This document shows, piece after piece, positions 1 through 5,412 of a stretch of 8,013 bases of DNA. Source of the stretch: Patescibacteria group bacterium (GTDB lineage Bacteria; Patescibacteriota; Saccharimonadia; Saccharimonadales; CAIOMD01); assembly GCA_030917025.1 (NCBI GenBank), contig JAUPVN010000044.1:1-8013 (forward strand). Direction: 5' to 3'. The notes below the pieces were generated by a model. That model was not told the DNA's origin. It was given only the letters and a program-made list of their open reading frames with translations, and did not search any database. Made by a program: the position numbers and the translations under genes. Every line of letters starts with the position of its first letter. Positions within the stretch are counted from its first letter, which is position 1.

Positions 1-633
1 ATACACGCTCCTTGGCATTTTTATGATCCTTTCGACCCAGACGACGGCATTTTATTGGAGCAAATCAATAATCATTACAATACTTTAGTAAAAGAGCTTA
101 AAAGTAAACATTCAGAAAGAAGCGCTTTTGAGGCAAGCTGGTTAGCCCATGCTATTGTAGATGGCTTAACTCCAGCTCATCACTATCCGTTTGAGCAAGA
201 GCTTGAAAGATTAAGAGGAGAGGGCAAAGAAACTCGCACCACAGTAGCTAAAAAAGTAATAGTACCGGCAGAAACAAAAATAGAACTTGTACATAAAAAT
301 TGGGATGTTTGGGGGGCAAAAGGCTTATTAACAACTCATTTTTTGTTTGAAATGGGTGCAGCAATGCTAATTGCGCCAATGAGCAAACAGTTTGCGCGCC
401 CAAGCAGATACGACATTAAGGCAATTTTACACCTAGGTTTAGATGAATATTTTAAACGTATTGCTAGAGAAATTGCTATGTTAGATATGTACGAAAATTT
501 TTATAAAAAGGGTTGGACGCGCAAGCTTTCTATGCAGGTAAGGCAAGAGCTAGCACCAAGAATGGGCAAAGCCGTTACTCTTGCTTGGTATTTAGCAGCC
601 AAAGAGGCCGGTTTAGCCAGTTCAGAAGTTTAG
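1..633 (+). CDS. Putative metal-binding protein (3' part), His/Asp-rich helical family, function unknown
   Basis: The reading frame is open from the first base, so the gene starts upstream; a TTG at 55 is in frame but nothing suggests it is the start. About 210 residues are visible, ending in TAG at 631-633. I do not recognise a named family. Near the start is an H-A-P-W-H segment followed by an acidic D-P-F-D-P-D-D stretch. At about 139-189 the sequence reads W-L-A-H-A-I-V-D-G-L-T-P-A-H-H-Y-P. That His...Asp...His-His helix resembles zinc-coordinating helices of phospholipase C/S1-P1 nuclease-type proteins (seen: the motif; inferred: metal binding and possibly hydrolysis). The rest is mostly amphipathic helix, with a weakly hydrophobic segment around L-F-E-M-G-A-A-M-L-I-A-P. 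No clear membrane helix is visible, and any signal peptide would lie outside the window. rsmD follows after 19 bases. Confidence is high that it codes, low for function. Confidence 0.85.
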   Translation: MHAPWHFYDPFDPDDGILLEQINNHYNTLVKELKSKHSERSAFEASWLAHAIVDGLTPAHHYPFEQELERLRGEGKETRTTVAKKVIVPAETKIELVHKNWDVWGAKGLLTTHFLFEMGAAMLIAPMSKQFARPSRYDIKAILHLGLDEYFKRIAREIAMLDMYENFYKKGWTRKLSMQVRQELAPRMGKAVTLAWYLAAKEAGLASSEV

Positions 634-640
634 CTTAAGG

Positions 641-652
641 TATACTAAGTAT
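641..652 (+). promoter_or_regulatory. -10 element abutting the rsmD start (leaderless promoter)
   Basis: TATACT at 641-646 matches the -10 consensus in five of six bases and ends six bases before the ATG at 653, placing the expected transcription start at the start codon itself. An AAGG at 637-640 lies 12 bases from the ATG, too far to be a convincing ribosome binding site. No clear -35 is seen; that region would lie inside the preceding coding sequence. Confidence 0.5.
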
Positions 653-1210
653 ATGAGAATAATAGCTGGTTTTTTAGGCGGTAGGCTAATAGAAAGCCCC
701 CACAACAACAAAACTCACCCCATGAGCGAAAAAATGCGTGGAGCGCTATTTAATTCTTTAGGAGATATAAATGGGTTAACCTTTTTAGATGCTTATGCTG
801 GCACCGGTGCTTGTGGTTTTGAGGCAATTAGCAGAGGTGCAAAACAGGCAACGTTACTAGAGGTAAACCCAGATTCGTTTAAAATTATTGTAAAAAACGC
901 GCAGCAGCTAGACATTATAAACAAAGTAGAATTACTTAAGATAAATTGCGCAAGATGGTCTAACAACAATAATAGTAAGCTATACGATATTATTATTGCT
1001 GATCCGCCTTATAACCCACAAGATATTAATTTAGAGCTAGTTTTTAAACTTTCTTTGCACCTAAAAAAAGGTGGAATATTTGTAGTATCTGCGCCGCCTA
1101 GCCAGCATAACACCGTAAATTTAAGAGCTTCTAAGTATAAAAATTTGCTATTAATTAGCCATAAAACTTATGCAGATGGTGGCCTATATTATTACCGTAG
1201 TGATAGTTAA
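653..1210 (+). CDS. rsmD: 16S rRNA (guanine(966)-N2)-methyltransferase RsmD
   Basis: RsmD uses S-adenosylmethionine to methylate the N2 of G966 (E. coli numbering) of 16S rRNA during assembly of the small ribosomal subunit. The 185-residue length is normal for the family. The N-terminus has the typical R-I-I-A-G-x-x-G-G-R-x-I segment, then a P-M-S-E-K-M-R-G-A-L-F-N block at about 23-34. The SAM-binding motif I is D-A-Y-A-G-T-G-A-C-G-F-E-A at 46-58, with the acidic end of the next strand at E70. The catalytic D-P-P-Y is at 117-120, followed by N121. It lies 19 bases after the previous gene, but its own -10 box just before the ATG suggests independent transcription. It ends in TAA. A poly-Asn run (N104-N107) sits in a loop and looks like AT-driven drift. 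Nothing essential appears to be missing. Confidence 0.95.
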   Translation: MRIIAGFLGGRLIESPHNNKTHPMSEKMRGALFNSLGDINGLTFLDAYAGTGACGFEAISRGAKQATLLEVNPDSFKIIVKNAQQLDIINKVELLKINCARWSNNNNSKLYDIIIADPPYNPQDINLELVFKLSLHLKKGGIFVVSAPPSQHNTVNLRASKYKNLLLISHKTYADGGLYYYRSDS

Positions 1211-1243
1211 AAATGCACATATAAATGCTAATTATGATAGGCG

Positions 1244-1255
1244 TATAATTAGGTT
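1244..1255 (+). promoter_or_regulatory. Consensus -10 box abutting the CAP-protein start (leaderless promoter)
   Basis: TATAAT at 1244-1249 is a perfect -10 hexamer ending six bases before the ATG at 1256, so transcription should begin at or next to the A of the start codon. There is no Shine-Dalgarno at usable spacing; the AGG at 1251-1253 is only two bases from the ATG. The -35 region is a poor match. Confidence 0.6.
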
Positions 1256-1768
1256 ATGAACTGGAAGAAATATTTACTCGTAACTTTTATAGCCTTAATA
1301 AGTCTTATTGGATTCATAGTATACCAAGAGTCTAGGCCAGAAATACCTGTTCAAAGCGCTGTAATTACGCCACAGGTACAAGATATACCACTAGACGCCA
1401 ACAAGATACTAGAACTCGTAAACATCGAAAGACAAAAGGTTGGAGTAGCATCACTAACAAGCGACCCAAGATTAGTAGCCAGCGCACAAGCTAAGGCAGA
1501 TGAGATGGTAGCTAATAACTATTTTGGCCATGTAAGTCCGGTTACGGGCGTGGATGGTTACACACTTATACCAAACGGTATATGTGTTTACAAAAGCGAG
1601 AATATAAGCGAGATGTTAAACCAGATTGGTGATAACAACAACGACACAGTACAAGGTTGGGTAGGCTCAAAGGCACATTATGATGCAATGGTTGATAGTA
1701 AGTACACACTAACAGGCGTCGCTATTAGTAAGAACAAAATAGTACAGCACTTTTGCCAGACAAATTAA
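1256..1768 (+). CDS. Membrane-anchored or secreted CAP/SCP-domain protein
   Basis: The 170-residue protein has a short basic N-terminus (N-W-K-K), one hydrophobic segment at about 6-23 with no obvious cleavage site, and then an external domain. That domain has CAP (SCP/PR-1/Ag5) features: an opening helix I-L-E-L-V-N-I-E-R at 51-59, A-x-x-K-A-D-E-M at 78-84, Y-F-G-H-V-S-P at 89-95, S-E-N-I at 114-117 and G-W-V-G-S-K-A-H-Y-D-A-M at 134-145. H92, E115 and H141 occupy the positions of the conserved CAP pocket. C110 and C167 are the only cysteines and could form a disulfide. Bacterial CAP proteins are extracellular and their biochemistry is mostly unsettled; roles in envelope or host interaction are possible. 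It has its own -10 box and is convergent with the gene ending at 1810. Domain call strong, function open. Confidence 0.88.
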   Translation: MNWKKYLLVTFIALISLIGFIVYQESRPEIPVQSAVITPQVQDIPLDANKILELVNIERQKVGVASLTSDPRLVASAQAKADEMVANNYFGHVSPVTGVDGYTLIPNGICVYKSENISEMLNQIGDNNNDTVQGWVGSKAHYDAMVDSKYTLTGVAISKNKIVQHFCQTN

Positions 1769-1809
1769 TTTAGATTCAAATTGTCAATACTCCTAATATA
1801 ACAGGAGAA

Positions 1810-2325
1810 TTAAAGTTGGAGAGCTTTATCAGAAATTGATTCTTCAGAAAAATCGGTGTTATCGTTTAGCTCGCTCATTTGCTGACCAATGTACGAGTTT
1901 ATCTCGTTAATAGATTCACTGGTTGCCGGCGCTGTTGCGCTTGTGTCTACTTGTTTATTAGCCTGTTCATCTAAGCTAGCTTGTTTTTTGCTTGCAGAAC
2001 TACTTATAACCACAATTGTAACTATGCTAAATATTAGTAAAATAACTAAAATAATTATTGCTAGCCCACTTTTAGTTTTAATAAAAGGTTTTTTTGGTGG
2101 GGCAATCGGCGCTGCCGCTACAGGTGTTTGATAAACGCTTGCAGGAGTAGGAACAATAGGCTCAGGAGCAGCTATGGGTTGTTGTTGTGGGCTAAATACT
2201 GTCTGTGGCTGCGCTGGGGGTTGTGAGGGCGCCTGCATAGGTGGCTTTGGTATAAATGGCCTATTAGGAATATTTTGTGGGTCTTGCGGTGTTTGGGGTG
2301 GTTGATATTGGTTATTTGGATTCAA
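1810..2325 (-). CDS. Pro/Gln-rich single-pass membrane protein, function unknown
   Basis: This 171-residue protein of no recognised family has three parts. Residues 1-80 are a low-complexity, mostly uncharged tail rich in Pro, Gln and Ala with many P-x-x-P-like repeats. Residues about 87-108 are one strongly hydrophobic helix preceded by lysines (K-K-P-F-I-K-T-K), which predicts N-terminus inside and C-terminus outside. Residues 109-171 form a short polar, acidic outer part rich in Ser, Thr, Asn, Asp and Glu. The start is TTG at 2325, chosen because an AAGGA lies nine bases upstream and the composition fits from there; the next ATG is 30 codons in and would discard most of the tail. It lies 18 bases downstream of the secreted-protein gene on the same strand, so the two form a likely operon. 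The topology is well supported, but no function can be given. Confidence 0.82.
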   Translation of the reverse strand: MNPNNQYQPPQTPQDPQNIPNRPFIPKPPMQAPSQPPAQPQTVFSPQQQPIAAPEPIVPTPASVYQTPVAAAPIAPPKKPFIKTKSGLAIIILVILLIFSIVTIVVISSSASKKQASLDEQANKQVDTSATAPATSESINEINSYIGQQMSELNDNTDFSEESISDKALQL

Positions 2326-2334
2326 TTTAATATT

Positions 2335-2339
2335 TCCTT
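2335..2339 (-). promoter_or_regulatory. Ribosome binding site AAGGA for the TTG-started membrane-protein gene
   Basis: On the minus strand AAGGA lies nine bases before the TTG start at 2325. It is flanked on both sides by AATATT (2329-2334 and 2340-2345). As AATATT is self-complementary, the flanks can pair and leave the AAGGA in a five-base loop. The upstream AATATT overlaps the stop codon of the preceding gene. Confidence 0.6.
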
Positions 2340-2343
2340 AATA

Positions 2344-2943
2344 TTATTGTAGTTCTTTAGAAAATGATTCTAGCTGAGGTTTAATTTTATCTGCTACTAC
2401 TGCACTAATATTCTTAGATTGTGCGCTAAGCATGCTATTGTATGATCTTGCGGTTGCCATCATTGCCATAAAACCAACCGGGTCTGCCTCGCAGTTCATT
2501 AAAGAAGCATCTTCTATTGCTTGCTTATACTGTGCAGTTGTTGCTTCAAATTGTGCAACCTGTTTAGCAAACTCATCTCTGTTTTGCTGCAAGGCAAAAG
2601 TATCTTTTGTAGCAATCTTTAGTTTGCCTATTGCTACTAGTGTTGCGCCATCTACGTTTCTGTAAGTAGTAGACCTATTATCTGATAGTTTTGTAATGTC
2701 TTTAATTACACTACCAAGCCTAACTTGTGCAGCCTTGCATTGTTTTTGCACACGTTTAGTTTGAGTTTCATCTAAAACAACTTGTTGTTCTTGTTTGCGC
2801 TGAGCTACGCGTTGCTCTAGCGTGCTACCAGGAGCCGGTGGGCTTGGGTCTGCAGCCATAACGATTGTTGGCACAAACATTAATAACACTAAAACTACCA
2901 GAGCCAAATATTTATACTTATTGTTTATAAAATAATTAATCAT
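2344..2943 (-). CDS. Secreted helix-rich protein with signal peptide, function unknown
   Basis: The 199-residue protein begins with a signal peptide: a lysine-containing N-region, a hydrophobic core at about 13-26 and a plausible cleavage site after V-M-A at residue 30, followed by A-D-P-S-P-P-A-P-G. The mature part is rich in Gln, Lys, Glu and Ala and appears almost entirely helical, with coiled-coil character at about 41-75 (A-Q-R-K-Q-E-Q-Q) and 115-145. It has two cysteines, C69 and C151, that could form a disulfide outside the membrane. No catalytic motif is visible and I do not recognise the family. The start ATG at 2943 is right for the signal peptide. It is the first gene of a two-gene minus-strand unit with the Pro-rich membrane protein 18 bases downstream, suggesting the products work together at the cell surface (inference). 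Confidence 0.85.
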   Translation of the reverse strand: MINYFINNKYKYLALVVLVLLMFVPTIVMAADPSPPAPGSTLEQRVAQRKQEQQVVLDETQTKRVQKQCKAAQVRLGSVIKDITKLSDNRSTTYRNVDGATLVAIGKLKIATKDTFALQQNRDEFAKQVAQFEATTAQYKQAIEDASLMNCEADPVGFMAMMATARSYNSMLSAQSKNISAVVADKIKPQLESFSKELQ

Positions 2944-2952
2944 ATGTTCTTA

Positions 2953-2963
2953 TTTATACTATA
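2953..2963 (-). promoter_or_regulatory. Likely -10 region for the two-gene envelope unit
   Basis: On the minus strand TATAGT (2963-2958) overlaps TATAAA (2958-2953); the latter ends nine bases before the ATG at 2943. Either could be the -10 and both imply a leader of under ten bases or so. No good -35 or Shine-Dalgarno is seen. Just upstream, in the -35 zone, TTATG occurs three times in tandem (2986-2970). Confidence 0.4.
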
Positions 2964-3052
2964 TTTTTAGCATAACATAAGCATAATAACTTTTAAATAC
3001 AAAAGCTATTTTTTAATAAATTTATAACGTCAATTTTTATAACTACAAAATA

Positions 3053-3137
3053 TGGTGGGGGCGAAAGGACTTGAACCTTCACGCCTTGCGGCATATGCTC
3101 CTAAGGCATACGTGTATACCAATTTCACCACGCCCCC
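3053..3137 (-). tRNA. tRNA-Leu (anticodon UAG), CCA encoded
   Basis: The minus strand folds as a class II tRNA. The acceptor stem is GGGGGCG (3137-3131) paired with CGCCCCC (3063-3057), followed by discriminator A (3056) and a genome-encoded CCA (3055-3053). The D arm has a three-pair stem GTG/CAC with the conserved TTGG in its loop. The anticodon stem TATGC/GCATA carries the loop CTTAGGA, giving anticodon TAG at 3103-3101, which decodes CUA and, by wobble, other CUN leucine codons. The long variable arm has stem GCC/GGC closed by GCAA, as expected for leucine. The T arm is GAAGG/CCTTT around the loop TTCAAGT, with one G-U pair. The A discriminator is also the leucine identity base. It is divergent from tyrS and upstream of the envelope-protein unit. 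Confidence 0.97.
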
Positions 3138-3141
3138 GAAT

Positions 3142-3157
3142 TTGTGTGGTAACACAA
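3142..3157 (-). repeat. Perfect six-pair inverted repeat in the tRNA-Leu 5' leader
   Basis: TTGTGT (3142-3147) and ACACAA (3152-3157) are perfect inverted repeats around a four-base GGTA. They lie between the tRNA promoter and the mature 5' end, so they would form a hairpin in the precursor, or act as a small operator next to the transcription start. There is no T-run to make it a terminator in either direction. Confidence 0.5.
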
Positions 3158-3164
3158 CAAATAT

Positions 3165-3173
3165 AGTATAACA
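3165..3173 (-). promoter_or_regulatory. Extended -10 promoter for tRNA-Leu
   Basis: On the minus strand TGT-TATACT is a full TGn extended -10 element (TG at 3173-3172, hexamer 3170-3165). The expected start near 3158 gives about 20 bases of leader before the mature tRNA at 3137. No convincing -35 is present, as is common for extended -10 promoters. Confidence 0.55.
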
Positions 3174-3212
3174 AAACAGTTAAAGATACTCAAAACAAAC
3201 AAGCCACAAATA

Positions 3213-3221
3213 TGTTACTAT
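3213..3221 (+). promoter_or_regulatory. Extended -10 promoter for tyrS (leaderless)
   Basis: TG at 3213-3214, one base, then TACTAT at 3216-3221 form an extended -10 element whose end is seven bases from the ATG at 3229. The predicted transcription start falls on or next to the start codon. No Shine-Dalgarno is visible. Confidence 0.5.
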
Positions 3222-3228
3222 ATTGCAT

Positions 3229-4473
3229 ATGGAACTATCAGAAGATTTACAATGGCGAGGCCAAATAAAAGACAAAACATTTAATGATATAACTTGGCTA
3301 GATAAGCCTAAAACATTTTATTTAGGAGTAGATTGTTCTTCTTCTAGTATGACAATAGGTAATTTAGCAGTTTTTATGCTTGCTAGGCGTTTGCTAGATG
3401 CGGGTTGGACAACATATTTACTTGTGGGTGGTGCAACTAGCTTGGTAGGAGACCCAGGTGGAAAAGACAATGAAAGAGATCTAAAAACTAGAAAAGAAAT
3501 AGAGTTTAATGTGCAAGCAATTAAACAACAAGTTTCTAAACTTTTTGATGGAAAAGATTTTACCTTGGTAGACAATTACGATTGGTTTAGTAAAATTAAC
3601 TATTTAGATTTTTTACGAGATGTTGGCAAACATTACAGTATGACAGAGCTTTTACAAAGAGATTATATTGCCTCCAGGATAGGCAAAGACGGCTCTGGTA
3701 TTAGCTACGCAGAATTTAGTTATAGTCTAATACAAGGCTATGATTACTGGCATTTATATACAAAGTACAATGTTGTTTTACAAATTGGTGGCTCAGACCA
3801 GTGGGGCAATATGCTTTCTGGCGTGCCCTTAATAAGAAAAAAAGAAAACGCAGATGTACAGGCCCTTAGCTCTCCACTTGTATTAGATAAAAATACAGGT
3901 AAAAAGTTTGGTAAAAGTGAGGACGGCGCAATTTGGTTAGATGCAAAATTAACTAGCCCTTATAAGTTTTATCAGTTTTGGCTAAACGTAGACGATGATA
4001 GCGTGTTTGATTATCTAAAAATATATACTTTGTTAACTAAAGAACAAATACAAGATGTAATGACTCAGTTTAACAAAGATCAATCTGGCCGTTACGCCCA
4101 AAAAACTTTAGCATACGAGGTAACTAAAATAGTACACGGCCAAAAAAAGGCAGACAGTTTACAAAGAATAAGCCAAGCTTTGTTTGTTACAAAAGATTAT
4201 TTAAATTTAACAAAAGATGATTTTATTGAACTTGGCGCGGAGCTTGGTTTATATAATGTAAGCAAAGATTCAGATTTAGCCCAAACTTTAGTAGATACAA
4301 AATTGGCAAGTAGCAAAGCAGAAGCTCGCAGATTTATTAAAGATAACGCCGTATATTGCAATGGCAAACAGTTAAACCAAGATTTAACACATTTGCCGCA
4401 GAACTTAATTAATAAAGATTACTGTGTTCTAAGGCGCGGCAAAAACAACCAAGTTGTTATATCTATTATATAG
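3229..4473 (+). CDS. tyrS: Tyrosyl-tRNA synthetase (TyrRS), class I, with altered HIGH motif
   Basis: TyrRS charges tRNA-Tyr with tyrosine using ATP. I start at the ATG at 3229 (414 residues); a TTG two codons upstream is in frame but lies against the -10 box. The Rossmann fold shows L-G-V-D at 32-35, the nucleotide loop G-D-P-G-G at about 74-78, the tyrosine pocket Y-S-L-I-Q-G-Y-D at 165-172 and G-G-S-D-Q-W-G-N at 187-194, and the class I K-F-G-K-S signature at 226-230, followed by the usual G-A-I-W-L-D. The C-terminal region from about 350 is an S4-like RNA-binding domain (A-S-S-K-A-E-A-R-R-F-I). Length and domain order are normal for bacterial TyrRS. The oddity is the HIGH motif: T42-I-G-N45 after D-C-S-S-S-S-M, so the first histidine is threonine and the usual D-P-T-A-D-S is changed. 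The gene ends in TAG, 25 bases from the convergent membrane-protein gene. Confidence 0.95.
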   Translation: MELSEDLQWRGQIKDKTFNDITWLDKPKTFYLGVDCSSSSMTIGNLAVFMLARRLLDAGWTTYLLVGGATSLVGDPGGKDNERDLKTRKEIEFNVQAIKQQVSKLFDGKDFTLVDNYDWFSKINYLDFLRDVGKHYSMTELLQRDYIASRIGKDGSGISYAEFSYSLIQGYDYWHLYTKYNVVLQIGGSDQWGNMLSGVPLIRKKENADVQALSSPLVLDKNTGKKFGKSEDGAIWLDAKLTSPYKFYQFWLNVDDDSVFDYLKIYTLLTKEQIQDVMTQFNKDQSGRYAQKTLAYEVTKIVHGQKKADSLQRISQALFVTKDYLNLTKDDFIELGAELGLYNVSKDSDLAQTLVDTKLASSKAEARRFIKDNAVYCNGKQLNQDLTHLPQNLINKDYCVLRRGKNNQVVISII

Positions 4474-4498
4474 AGTTAGACAGTATAGTATCTAGGTT

Positions 4499-5338
4499 TT
4501 AATTTTTAGATGTTTTTTTTGGTTTAGAAACTTTTTTAGTAGCTGGTGTTTGGCTTTTAGTAACAGTGATATCTGCGGGTTTTGAAGATGCTGAAGCTAA
4601 AGCTATGTGATTTACATAAATATAGGCCGGTAAACAAGCGTAAGCTATCATTAGTATAAATGAGGCTATCCAGCCAATAAATGGCACAATACTTGCTGCT
4701 TGTATGCCTAAATAAACTACTACAATAGCTAGAACCCATTGCCAGTTTTGTTTAGATACTTCGTAGCTAGACTTTAAGGTTTCGGTAATAGAAAGATCTT
4801 TAGTCTTTAATATGTATGGCGCTAATAGGGTAAAAAACCATACTGCTATTGCCCATACTATTGCTAGTGGCAAAAGTATAAACCCGATAAGTACTATCAT
4901 TAGTAAGGTTGACACAATAAACGGAAGAGCTACAGCTAACCCAATAAGTAGGCCAATAACAACATATCTAACTATAAAATGCTTGCTTAACTCAAAAGCT
5001 TCTGTAATGCTAATTTTTTGTTTTCTAACACTAGCAAGTTGGGTGGCTACTAGGGCGGGTGTTACCAATAACCATATAATTGTTAAAATTATACTTAAAG
5101 CAAAAGTAAAAATAGATGCAAAAACACTAATTGTTCCATTGTTATCATTTACAGATGCCATAAATGGTAATAAAAACACAGGAATGGCAACAATTGTTGC
5201 AAGCATAGGAACGGCAATTATCCCCAAAAAAGTTAAAATATTAAATTTTAATGCTTCCCATGATTCGTCTATCTTAGAAAAGGCATAGCCCATCTTTTCA
5301 AAAACATCCATTTCGTTAACTGATTTTGTTTGCGACAT
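4499..5338 (-). CDS. Polytopic membrane protein with Lys-rich C-terminal tail, function unknown
   Basis: The protein has 279 residues if started at the ATG at 5338, which has AAGGAG six bases upstream. The open frame continues 17 codons further to 5389, but that extension would overlap the gene's own promoter. After about 30 polar residues come roughly six hydrophobic helices arranged as three pairs, at about 33-62, 71-100, 124-176 (two helices) and 199-246 (two helices). Amphipathic segments lie between the pairs (I-T-E-A-F-E-L-S-K and I-T-E-T-L-K-S-S-Y-E-V-S-K). These two resemble each other, hinting at internal duplication of a helix-pair unit. The tail, about 250-279, is Lys/Ser/Thr/Pro-rich and probably cytoplasmic. 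The pattern recalls uncharacterised membrane domains such as that N-terminal to some glycerophosphodiester phosphodiesterases, but I cannot assign a family. It is divergent from hisS and convergent with tyrS. Confidence 0.85.
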   Translation of the reverse strand: MSQTKSVNEMDVFEKMGYAFSKIDESWEALKFNILTFLGIIAVPMLATIVAIPVFLLPFMASVNDNNGTISVFASIFTFALSIILTIIWLLVTPALVATQLASVRKQKISITEAFELSKHFIVRYVVIGLLIGLAVALPFIVSTLLMIVLIGFILLPLAIVWAIAVWFFTLLAPYILKTKDLSITETLKSSYEVSKQNWQWVLAIVVVYLGIQAASIVPFIGWIASFILMIAYACLPAYIYVNHIALASASSKPADITVTKSQTPATKKVSKPKKTSKN

Positions 5339-5344
5339 AATTTT

Positions 5345-5350
5345 CTCCTT
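5345..5350 (-). promoter_or_regulatory. Shine-Dalgarno AAGGAG deciding the start at 5338
   Basis: On the minus strand AAGGAG sits six bases before the ATG at 5338, the best ribosome binding site in the window. It selects this ATG over the in-frame start 17 codons upstream. Confidence 0.8.
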
Positions 5351-5360
5351 ATTTACTTCT

Positions 5361-5389
5361 ATTAAACTCTTTTGCACCGCTGGCGTCAA
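5361..5389 (-). promoter_or_regulatory. Sigma70-type promoter for the polytopic membrane protein gene
   Basis: On the minus strand TTGACG (5389-5384) and TTTAAT (5366-5361) are separated by exactly 17 bases, each matching consensus in five of six positions. Transcription should start near 5354, giving a leader of about 15 bases that contains the AAGGAG ribosome binding site. This is the most conventional promoter in the window. Confidence 0.65.
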
Positions 5390-5393
5390 TATC

Positions 5394-5402
5394 TGGTATA
5401 AT
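5394..5402 (+). promoter_or_regulatory. Extended consensus -10 promoter for hisS
   Basis: TG at 5394-5395, one base, then a perfect TATAAT at 5397-5402 form an extended -10 element ending ten bases before the ATG at 5413, so the mRNA leader should be only about three to five bases. A weak TTGCAC at 5372-5377 could serve as -35 with a long 19-base spacer. It interleaves with the minus-strand promoter at 5361-5389. Confidence 0.6.
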
Positions 5403-5412
5403 AATTGATATT

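Noticed and set aside
1790..1807. CTCCT...AGGAG inverted repeat between convergent genes as a terminator
   Set aside because: The stem has only five pairs with an eight-base loop and no T-run follows on either strand.
3028..3033. Minus-strand TTGACG as the -35 of a promoter for the envelope unit
   Set aside because: At 16-18 bases spacing the downstream hexamers match the -10 consensus poorly, and better -10 boxes lie nearer the gene.
3223..3228. TTG start for tyrS two codons upstream of the ATG
   Set aside because: It lies right after the -10 hexamer and would precede the expected transcription start; the ATG at 3229 fits both promoter and family.
4812..5288. A 158-codon plus-strand open frame opposite the membrane-protein gene
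   Set aside because: It is antisense to a gene with a good promoter, Shine-Dalgarno and clear membrane helices; its own composition is not protein-like and it has no start signals.
5339..5389. Longer N-terminus for the membrane protein starting at 5389
   Set aside because: The extension overlaps the -35 and -10 boxes of the gene's own promoter and lacks a ribosome binding site, whereas AAGGAG precedes the ATG at 5338.
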